From positions 1-47,914 of the forward strand of contig JAHFFT010000018.1 in assembly GCA_023247795.1 (NCBI GenBank): a stretch of DNA of 47,914 nucleotides. Direction: 5' to 3'. This stretch comes from Candidatus Omnitrophota bacterium. GTDB taxonomy: Bacteria; Omnitrophota; Gorgyraeia; Zapsychrales; JANLHA01. Position numbers and translations under genes: made by a program. Below the pieces are notes generated by a model. The model was not told the origin of the DNA. It ran no database searches and worked only from the letters and a program-made list of their open reading frames with translations. Shown piece after piece: positions 21,701 through 33,700 of this stretch (position 1 is its first letter; every line of letters starts with the position of its first letter).

Positions 21701-24700
21701 TTCTCGGCCGGCACGGATTGGTTGTAATCCAGATGAAATATGATGTGGGTTGTCATATAAGTTAAGATGGCGACGGGAGGCAAGAATTCAAAGACAAAGA
21801 ATGCACTGAGGAGATGCCAGAATAGCAGATAATAAGAACCTATAACCAAGGCAATAGCGAGCAATAAGTGCGAGTTGTAATCAACTAGCTCCATTTTAGG
21901 AACTGCCACCAACACAATCATAATCGAAATCCAACCTAATAAAATGGTTTCATTTATCACAGGAACGGAAAGGAGGTTCGATAAATCGCCGGCAAATAAA
22001 AATTGTTGCATTTCAAAAATCCACAAGAGGACAAATCCGTACATTGAAATTCCATGGAGCGCGATAAGTTTATTCCCAACTTTTTGACCAACGCGATAAT
22101 GGATAACCTGCAAATACCAACTCAACAAAAATCCTACGGTAAAAAAGGTCGCCCCAATAATCCCTAGTCGGATCGGTATCGATAACCCCCATCCTTCGAG
22201 CGCGGAACTGATCACAAAAGTTATCGTTCCCGTTATCAGGGTGAATACCACACTCTCCCCAACTGGGGCGATCCAGCGTTCGTAAAACTCACCCCATTTC
22301 CCACGGCCCCGGAAAAGGCTCAAGCGGGGAGTTTCTGGCTCGCTGTCATTGCGAGTCCCGAAGGGGCGAAGCAATCTTAAACGATCGGATTGCTTCGTCG
22401 CTTTGCTCCTCGCAATGACAGAAGATAGATAAACAAAAGTCGCCAATAACACGATGAGACCAGCCCCGATGATTGAATGATCGCTGGAAGATGATGTTCC
22501 ATTTTTCGTTTTACCACTCTCATTCCTCAAACCATTTGGAACTTTTGATCTAACAGTTTTGATCATGCCGCGCAGCATACGGTCATAAGTGAAATATTTC
22601 CAGGCCCAGTGGCTAAAGACCGCTAATTTATTGCGGTATCCGGCAAGATACCAAAGATGCACCACCAACCAGATGACCCAGGCCGGAAACCCATGAATTT
22701 TAGCCCATCGTGAATCCACAACCGCGTTGCTGCGGCCGATGGCGGCCATGGTGCCGCGATCGCTATAGTGGAACGGTTTGGCATTTCCCATCGATGAGAT
22801 GATCTGATTCTTCCCTGTCACGGCTTTGTTTTTATCCTTCAAGAACAGAATCAAATTTTTTGCTAAATTTCCTGCCTGCTGAATGGCAACCGGTGCCAGT
22901 GAGTCATGCCCGTCGGGAAATTCAGAAGTGACCATACAGGCAATGTCACCTATGGCGAAAATATTTTCATGGCCTAACACCGTATTGAAAGGATCAACGT
23001 TGATGCGATCACCCTGGCCTATGACAGTGAATTCATCAAGTCTGGGGATCAGTTTGCCGGTCACCCCCGCGGCCCAGATAACAATCTCGCTGGGAATTTT
23101 CCTAACATCTTTTAAGAACAAAACTTCTCCATCATAAGCGCTGACGCGTGAATCAAACCACAACTGAACCCCAAGGTGTCTTAAAATTTTCTCAGCATGT
23201 TCCGAGGCTTGTGGAGACATGCCATTTAACAGCTTGCCCCGCCCATGAATGATATGGATTTTCACGCGCTCAAGATCCATCAGCGGATAATCGTGGGGGA
23301 ATACGTGCCTTCGCAATTCAGCCAAGGCACCGGCCATCTCGACTCCGGTTGATCCGCCGCCGATGATGACAATATTCAAATCCGCGTCGTGTTTCCCTTC
23401 ATCGAACCGTCGCAAACTTGCTAAGATACGGTTGCGGATTTCCAAAGCCTCCATTGTCGATTTCATGGACAACGGTTCTTGCTGTAAGTTGGGGATCTTT
23501 GAATAATTGGTCCGCATGCCGGTGGCGATCACCAAATGATCATAGGCAATGTCGCCAACGGTTGTTTTAATTTTCTTCTCCTGTGGCAGGACATCCGTAA
23601 CTTTCGCTTGATTAAAACTAAAATTCTTTTGTCCCTGAAACATCTTTTCAAACGGATAAATGATGGAACGATGATCCAAACCAGCCGAGGCCACCTGATA
23701 TAAAAGCGGTTGGAAGGTAAAGAAGTCGTTTGAATCGACGAGGATTAACTCACAATCAAGCCGCGCCAAACTCCGCGCCAAATTCATCCCCGCGAACCCG
23801 CCGCCGATGACCACAATCCGGGATTTCGAATTGGAGATGACGCCCGCTTTCTCATTTTTCCGTTGCTTCCAGAAACGCAAAACAAAACTGACACCAAAAA
23901 GCAAGCCCAAACCAAGCCCGACAAGAAATGGGTGTGAATTGAAATGCGCTGCCGACGTTTTGTGCTGGGCTGTAGGTTTGATAGAATGCGATGAATTCTC
24001 TTGGCTGTTCAATTCAAAAATATGTAGCTTGGTCCTAACATCTTGAACATCTGACAAACCCCTGCGGTCAGGTCTTCTTCCCCACGGCAATTCGATATCT
24101 GCTCTCCTACCATCGCTCATTGAAAAAAACGCATGTTCTTGCCGTTCAAACCAAATCTCTGTCCGCTTCCCTAAACATTCCTCCAATGAACAGATTCCTT
24201 CCAGCCCGAAAGATATTATCTTTCCGGAATTAGTGCTGGTCACGCGGACCACTTCTTCCCACATTTCATTTTCCCAAGAATCCTGATAACATTTTTCATC
24301 CATGACACCTTCCAGAAGCCAAACAGCGTCGAAATGGCGATCATGATAAGGAACACCTCGATTAGGAACTCCCTGGATCGGACAGCGGCAATCGCGCATA
24401 TGCAACTTGATGTTATTGAACAACGGCGCGCCTGGCTGAGTAAGTTCCGTGATAGCTTCGCGCAAATTGTAAGGATTAGCGTCAATCCCCACAAACTGCG
24501 TCTGCGGATGACGTTTGGCCAAATCAATGATGACCCCGGCGTTGCCGCAACCTACATCAAGCATCTTCATCCCCGGGTTGATTTCGATATTGGCCTCTAT
24601 TGACGCGGCCTTTTCCTGCCGAGTGACCGGCCCTTCCCATCGATAGCCGGAAAACAATTTTTCAATCTCCCAATCTTTACTGATTTTATCGATCTCCCGA

Positions 24701-27700
24701 TTAAGTCTTTTAAACAATCCCGGAAGGGCGACATCAAAACCCATAAGGACCATATACTGCCAAATGAATAATTTTTCATGAGGACTAAAAATGGCCAGCT
24801 CATCCCCGCCGCAATAGCGATCGTAAAGCCCTTTCGCCCGCGCGAGGTCTATTGATGAATAAACGCCAAAGTCTAATAAGGATTTTTCTCTGTGTTCAAA
24901 TTCCGGTTGGAAAAGCAAATAGCCGGTGGCGATAATGGCCTCATTGAAAGCCTGCTTCATCGCTTGGCTGACATTAAATTTGGAATAATGCTGGGCAAAA
25001 TATCGATCGATGAAATAGTGGACCAAATCATCTTGGCCGGGATAACACACATGCAGAATTTCTTCCATCAGAACCATCTGGATGATGATCGACGGTGGGG
25101 CACGGGTCTGTATCGCCCAATGCAGTCTGATCTCATCACCTTCGACAGCCCCCAAAGCCTTTTGCTTGGTGGTCAATCGCAAATTGATCCTGAAACCATT
25201 TTGTAACATCCGCAATTTTTCCAAGCGCGGGTCTTGGGCCAAGCGCGCCAAATGCTCCGCAAGTTCGTCCGCATTTTGCTCAAGGAAAGATCGAACAACC
25301 TGCTGATCGACGTTCGCCGTGTCTAACCGGAAGCCGGAACGCATCGTGACCCTCCCCTGCCAATCATCCATGCTTTCCACGTAGCGGCTAGCAAAACCAA
25401 AAACCTCAAGTCGGGAAAACGAACGCTGTGACCTCAGTCTCATCGCAGCCGTGGTCTTTGCGAGGAGCATTTTTTGCGCCGAAGCAATCTTAATCGAGAA
25501 AGATTGCTTCGCTCCACTTCGTCGCGCTCGCAATGACATAGCTGACTTATAAAAATTGATCTGACGGTACACTAAGCCCAAAATAATCAGCAGACCGATA
25601 CCTATCCCATAGCCTATGGGTAATGTTAGCGAGAACTGGCTGCTGTCAATTTCTTGCTTGTTGCGCGCTCCATTAAATTCGCAAGAACGGATTAAAGGAT
25701 ACGGAAACCCAAATCGCTCAGCTACAAGATAAATGGCATCTCCATAAGGCTGCGGCCTTTCAACCTCTTCAAAAATATGCGTTGGCTGACCGCCTTGATC
25801 AAAATTTGTCTGCATAAAGATAACCCGATCTCTTCCCGCATCTTCTTTTAGCGCATTAAGCTCATCGACAGCGTGGATCGCTGAAATGACCACCGCGCCC
25901 TTGCGGCCCATTTCTTTTATTGCCGCAAGATAATACGGCAAAAATTGTTGTGGATCGAGCCCGCGCAAAAGTTCATCGATCACAACCGCAACACCGGGCT
26001 TTGAAACAGCCATGGCAAAACCTAAAGCCTGAAAAAATCTGTTTTGCGCACGAAACCCTTTATGCCCTTGATGCAATGGTTCCTGAGTCAACAGGACAAT
26101 GTGTTCAAAGGGACGCCCCGCAACCTTACGCGCCGATATACTGAACCTTGTTCGGGCGGCCATCATAGCACTCAGTAAAGCCTTTAAAAGCACGGTCTTA
26201 CCACTGCCATTGGGCCCTAAAAGCATCATGATTTGTCCTTGGCGTAAGTTGATATCATTTCTCACAGTATCCTTACCGAGAAACGGATGGTAAATTCCCT
26301 CAAAATCTAATTCAAATATTCCTTCATCAGTGCCCTCGGGTAGAACTTCTTTCTGTAGATGTTGATGAACCGCGGCAAGAAAAATCGTTTTCAAAAAGAT
26401 GATCCGCCTTTTGATGTCCCAGCAGCAACCCCGGGAGAGATCCTCGCGATAACCTTCTACTGACTTCCGTAAAAATAATGAAACACTATGGTCGTCAGTA
26501 TCTCGACCTCTGTTTTCTAAATTATTTGGTTCCATTAATTGTACGGAGGTCAATAATTGATTCGCTATACGATGAAATAACTTCTGAACCTGCTCATTTT
26601 TTAACGGTATTGCTTTAAGCATTGCTGCCAGTTGTTGAATGGCTGTTTTCATTTTTTGGGGATCTACTGATGAATTTTCCTCCTCACGATCAAAAGACAT
26701 CCTGTACCGCATTTGTTCGTTCCTACTCGATAGCAAATTTTCTACATAACAGACCAGGTCTTCTTCAACTGCGCCTAATTTCTTACCTACAGGTAAAATT
26801 TCTTTTAAAGTCACCTCTTGCAGAGATTGTAAAATCGTTAATCGCTCCTCTTCCATGGACTTGCCTCTCCTCACTCGAGAAGGATTGTAGACATGCGCAT
26901 TAATAAAATGGTTGCGTGGTTTATTTTTCGGTAATAGAGTTCCTTGGTCGGGACACCAAGATTGCAGTCGATTAGATTTCGGGATTATTCCAAAACGCGG
27001 CCATTGTGCCATAGACCATTCCAGAGTTTCTAATGCTGGCACAAAAATACGTATTCGCAAAGAATCACTCCAAGCGGCGGCCGAAACAGAGACCAACGGC
27101 TTGATCTCTGAACGACGGGGTTTCGAAGGGGATTCATTGGCTAAGTGGTTATTTCTTATCATCGCATTGTCTAGCCCAGCATTACCAAAGGAGCTTTGTA
27201 ATATCCCTGTAGGCCAGCCATATCGGGTGGCCATAACCAAATAATCACCTTCTTGAAAACTATTTTTCGGTTGTGGTAAATCAACGCGGCCGTTCTGATA
27301 GCTGAAAACGGAAGTTCCCTCACCCACGGTATTCATCACGAACGCAAAACCTTCTTTGATCCCTCCTTCAACAAATGTCGTCATTAATAACCGCGCATTC
27401 TCAATGGGCATGCGTCCGATAAACAGACTATCATCAAACATAATGAGCGGCGAATAACCCGTATCCGTCTTCATCACTCTTGCTCGCTGAACTGTACTCC
27501 CGACCGTTGAGATAACACTGGTTCCTCCGCTTAAACCATCGCTAATATCTGTAGAAATTCTTTCGGCATCCATGAAAAAAGGATAATAGAGACCCATGGT
27601 TAATTGCTTCACCGGCACAGGAAATCCTGCAAGGCTTAAGCGCAAAACATCATTCAGCATCTGCATGTCCTCAATGGCCAACTGGCCGCTATTCTGATCT

Positions 27701-30700
27701 GCAACAAAGACCCGCTGCTGCCTATTCTCGGGAAATAACACAATGGAAGATTTTCCCGATTTACGTCCCGGGCTATAAAGGCCTTTTACTTTTATAGTCT
27801 GGCTATTGGGCGTTATGACGGGAAGTGAGACATGTACCCCAGCGGCATTCTTGAATACCGGTCGGGAATCCCGGCAGACACGCTTAAGCGCAATACCAAA
27901 GGAGACATAAATATCCAAAAGCAAAATGAAATCATTTAGATTAACTTCAGAAACTGCTGATTGGACTGACCGTGATCGCAAAAACACCCATTTATTCAAC
28001 TGCTTTCGAATGATCAAATCACTGGTCATGTTGAACACATCTAGAATCACCTTGGCCTGCTCATTTTCTTCCACGCTGACCGGTAGGCGGGATAAAATCT
28101 TTGTAAAACCAGGAAAAAGATCAAACCACTCATTCTGCTTTCCCTCAACCAAATCGAAAAAATGCCGCAGCCGCATCAAATGATTCCACGACATACGACT
28201 AAAGGCCTGAATGATGTCCTGGGTTTCCTGAATATCCGGCAAAGACGTCAGCGGAAAATGTAATCTTCTTGCCAGCAGGGCAAAAGACTCCCGAATTCGA
28301 AATGAATGCCTGTCATAATAGGGAGGACCTTGCCGCGGATCGATCAGAAAGGCCAGTTCTCTGACATGTCGCATGTCCTCTTTAGCAATCTTTATTCTTG
28401 GTCTGCTCACCGCAGACCGCGCTTCACTCTGACACAAAAATTTATTTTTGAATGCCCCTATCTGTTCCATCTGTTCTGACGAAAAAAATTCCTTATCCTC
28501 GTCATCATCAATCCTGGTGTCTTTGATTTGCTGTTCCACCATTTCTTCAAAGATTGTCGTAAATAGCAACTCAAGCAATTCTTTATGTCCATTGACTGCT
28601 TCCCTTTCATCGAGCGATCGTAACCAATCAAAGTGCTCCTCCAGAAAATCAAGTCCAAAAGAGTCGGCTGCTCTCCATTGGCGTGAAAATGCATCAAAGA
28701 TTTCGGTATGCTGCTCTGCCAGTTGCTTTGCAGTTGTTCCTTGAAAGAGCAGTCTGGTTTCCTCTTTAGCGACACGTTCCAGAAGATCCCCAAGTTCGTT
28801 GGGATTTCCCCTTTGCAGAATTTGTCGCAATTCATCCTTCCACTTCGGTAACATGGGGGGTGGAGAGGCCGCCGCGAGATTGACCGAATGCCGCGAGAAT
28901 GGGAACCACTTCCCCAGGCCTCCTTGCTTCCCCCAAAAAAGGATCAAGAAAATCCCCGCCCCCAGAATGACCAGCAGACCGATACCTATTCCATAGCCGT
29001 CAGTGAACATCGAGAAAGATGCTGTCCTGGGCTGGGATTCAACAGAATCAGACGCTCCCGAAAGGATACGCTTATATTCCTCCCAACCCATAAACTCATT
29101 CGGGACAGAACGATGATAAAAAATACATCCCCTCATAACCTTGACCATATCATCGTTAAAGACGAAAATGCTGTCTTGATCCTTTCTGACAACCGCCGCC
29201 AATTCTCTTATCGGATGAGTTGGATTCTGTCTTGGAAAATAGCCATGAAGCGGATGAACGTATAATTCTTGGATCATCTTAAATTTTTGACTATAGCTTA
29301 CTTCAATAATGCTTGACCCTTGTGGAGCGGATGATTTGAATCGACCGTCTTGATCGACAAAAACCCTCGCATCCCCGATTAAAAAGTCAGCACTGGAACT
29401 TGTCTGCAATTTCTGGATAAGCACGCTACGCAGGGCTTGACCAATGCCAACTTTTTGCCATCGAGGATGGACACAGCGCATGTTCACATACGCTTGCTCA
29501 CCAAGGAATGATATATTCGCGTGCTCAAACGTTCTGGCCAACGTACCCGTCCATCGGTTAGGTTGAGAAATCAACGCTGCCTGAATGAAACCAATCATCT
29601 TTCCATACTGATCCCTCGCGCAGATCAAATAATTCTTACTGCGGTCCGAAATCAAAACGTCCATAAGCCAGGCCTTCCAATCCTCTGGGATTCCGGCAAA
29701 AACGCTTTCCAAAATACGAACCGACTCAGAAACATGACTGTCCAAAGAGTCTATGCAGAATCGCTCACGTTGAACTGTGACCTTGCCCTTTCCTGTGATA
29801 TCTAAAATGACCGCAGAGGCACCCTTAATCATTTGCGCTAACAGACCAGCAAAGACAGTTGCCGGATTGATCGAATATTGCTCAGTGTTGGTAGAAACTC
29901 TCTTATTTCTCAAAATCGCATACAAGGCCTTCGGTCCACGCTCTTGACCATCATAGACAACAATCTGATCTCTAATATCTATTGGGGCCATAGATGTAAA
30001 TTCATTACCCACTGAAACACCTCGAGTATCTTTAAGCCCTCTAACAATATCCCCATCAATACTAAGCCCTGACATTTGATCGCCATAAATAAAAGCAAAC
30101 CTCCGCCAATTAAAACATTTTTCATTGAGCATACCTTCTATAATCCTTCGCACTCGAAAATGTTCGATCCCATGCTTCTTATTAAACCCCTTACCCAAAT
30201 GACATTCCACGTTATAAATATTAACCAATTCATTCCGATCACTGTATCGATAGGCGTTCTTGCCATAATCCGCTAAAATAACAATCCTTTTCCAGGTATC
30301 TTTAGGTAAATAGCGAATCCAATATTTATGAACAGCTTTCTGTGAAGATGTCGTAATAATCACTTGAATAGCTCCAGTTCTTAATCGTTTCGCGAATTCA
30401 TTAACAAGCCTTTTCCTGGGTACATAATTCTTTCTGTGAACAGAATCATCAAGCAACGTTCCCCAAAAATCGGTTACATAGACTTTTGTTACATCGGTGT
30501 ACATCGTTCCTAAATAGGCTGTATCCCGACCGCCATAATGCTTTACGACGCCAGCGATGACAACGGCCATCTTCATACCTATTATCATTGTCATGCTAGC
30601 GAAAGCGAGAGGTGACATTAGATCTATCATCGATGGGAATACAAATGAACTGGAGATTGGTGAAATTATTGGAGTAGAAGGATGGTTGCTAACCTCTGTT

Positions 30701-33700
30701 ACTTCAACCATTTTGGGAAAGGACGACGTCTTCTGCAAAATTGGGTGTCCTGTTGAAAACCGTTTCCTTAAGGCAGCACTCATCCAGCCTACCAACCGGC
30801 CCAACTCTTTTTCCATAACAACTTGTCTCTCGCTTCCTATCACATTTTTAAATCTTTTATATTCCCTTAACCATTTAGGTTGGATTTCATAGTTATCCAA
30901 TATTGAATTAAATATTATGAAAGGATCAAAATTCATAAATTGCTCGATCAATATTTTTGCTTTTGCGGTTCTTCGATATAACTCATCTTCCGGAACTCCT
31001 CGGCTTCTTAATAACTCCTTAAGTTGATTAACATTTTCAGCTTCTGACTTCTGATCATCAAAAGTCGAAAATAGAACAACTCTAGCTTCTCGATATACGG
31101 TTAATATCTGCTTTAACCCTTCCACCGAACTTAATTCAATAATGACAGAAGAACGCCTCGTGTGTGCTCTGTCGATATCCGATTTAAAACTCCCATATTT
31201 ACCTAAACCACCAAAGTTTTCTCTAACAAAGACGATCTCCCCGTTCTTTTCTTTCTCATCAAATTCCGCTCTTGACAAAAAGACATATTCTTGAGAATGC
31301 GGTTCATTTTCCCGCTGCTTTCGAGTCGTCGCTACACTGCAATTAAAACAATATGAATACGTGCTTTCTGCCAAAAATTTTCTACGAAATGTTGATTTTC
31401 CACTGCCACTAGGACCAACCAAGACTACAATTCTTCCATTTCTTGATCCTCTTTTCTTTGCTATTTGAAAATCCACCAATAGCGTCTTGCTCAGAAAAAG
31501 GACACCGGCAATCATCATTAGAAAGGGGAATGAACTGGAAAAGACAAACTCTATCCCTGATTTCACAACCGTTTGAGATCGTCCGCTATGATCGTAAATA
31601 AATAACATTTCCTTCTTTAAACCAAAAACAAATGCCACCTCATCTTTCATGACAGCCTTACAATCTCCCACCGATGGACCATCAGAATAATATGACCATT
31701 GAGGATGACTATGAACGGCAAACAGCATTTCGTCTTTTGGTATCCACAACTGCTTCTTATCGTCGAACAATCCCAGCGCCACTTCAACATCATGATCAAA
31801 AAGCTGCCCCATAAATTTCACACCTTGCTTAGCAGCAATGTCTGATCGTCCACCCGCACTGAGCTCCGGATCCGTAGCATAGGAAGGCAAAGGAATAAAA
31901 TCTCGAATGTGAATCATCCCATTTTCTGTGCTGCCAACATAATAGCCAAATCGTTCAAAATTCTGATTCCCTTTAAACCATTCCAATGATTTGGCGATCA
32001 CATCTAAATCAAAAATAAATTGTTTTCCAACAAAAGCAAACTGGGTGTCACCATTTCTCTTACACTGCCAATTGTGATAATGATCGTACACCTCTTGCAT
32101 ATTTCCCGAAACGCGCACCCATCCATTTCCTCTGATCCATCTCTCCCCTTCCTGATACGTGCGATTCAATTGATCTCTCGCATCTTCAATTTTTTTAAGA
32201 AAAAGATTCTCATTTGGTATTACATCATCCAAACTCGCATCATCAGTCCATCTCAACATAGAAGCGGCTAGTAATTTTTCCTTGGCGATTTGTTTCTCAC
32301 TACGCATCAATTTCCTAAATTGCTCATATTGTTCTCGCCATTGTGAGTTCTGCTCATAATCGGGCCGTATCGGATTGTGAATGATGAAAGAACAATGTTT
32401 CATTAATTGCCTAAAACTGTCTTGATCCAATGGCTGATCATCAAAATTTGAAAAAAGGACAATCTTTGCCTGTGGATAAATGGCCAATATCTCTTCTACG
32501 GCTTGCGCGGAACTCGTTTCAATGATGGCGGCACAACCTGTCGTTTGTGACAGCTCGATATCCGCTTGCAATATTCCATATTGATACAACCGATCAGAAT
32601 TTTCTCTAACAAAAATGATCTCCCTTCTCTGTGCCTGCGCAGTAAATTCTTCTTGAGATAAAAAGAGAAATTCTTGAGGATAAGGTTCATTGTCAAGCGG
32701 TTTGCGATTCGTGACGATGCGGCAATAAAAACAGTCTGGACAGACACTTTCTGCTAAAAATCTTCTACGAAACGTCGATTTCCCACTGCCACTTGGACCG
32801 GCCAAAACAACAATATTTCCTTTTGGAAAATCATTGTTCTGGTATATTGGGGCGGTATCTGAATTTCGCGTTGGAAGGATCGGGTTCCCATTTATTTTTC
32901 TACTCTGTAATTGACCAGTTGTGACAATTTCAAAAACATCGTCATGCAATTGCGGACTGTTAAAGACATGGTAATGGTCATATGACTCAATCATGACGCG
33001 GCCATCCGCATGTTTTAACGCGCATTCATACCGTTGGCGGTAAGCGCGGCGTTCAGCGCTTGTAAGACAGAAATACTTCACAAAAAGATTAAACGGCGGC
33101 CACCATATCCCGTCAGGGACATTCGGATCATACTTCACTGTAAAGATATACGTGGCCTTGACACGCTCTTTGTATTCCGCGATCTTTCGCGCGTCGCCAA
33201 ATAATCGCGTCTGCTCTTCACTGAATGGGCAGAGCGCCGTAAAGAGATTGTATTTTTCCTCCACATTTTCAATGGCAACACCAACCCGACGCAATTGAGC
33301 AGGGATCAAGGGATTGTATATCCGTAAAAAGGCGAAGTCGGTCATTCGGATCAAGGCCCGGCCCCACCAGGTCGATGTGCAAAGTGCCTCGGAAACACCA
33401 GCGAGCGGCGGCACGATAAGCAAAGCAGTGGTGTTTAAAAACAAACCTGGCTCTTCCCGCATGACCGCGGTCCAGAAAACGGTTGTCGCGTAAGAGTTGC
33501 CGCCAATGAAAAATTCTCTGCCATTTAACTCTGATTTTTCCTTGAGCGCAAAACGCAGACGCGCGGAGATCTCGTCAAGCGGCAAGCGGTCGTTGTAAGA
33601 AAACAAATATGTTTCTGCCAAGCCCGCGGTCTTCATCATCAATGGCTGGAAGTTGGTGCGCATGCGATTAACTCCGTGGATCAGAATCAAGACCGGCGCT

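Noticed and set aside
25060-25100. LMEEILHVCYPGQDD as a second metallopeptidase site upstream of methyltransferase 2
   Set aside because: Lacks a true HExxH; evidence too weak.
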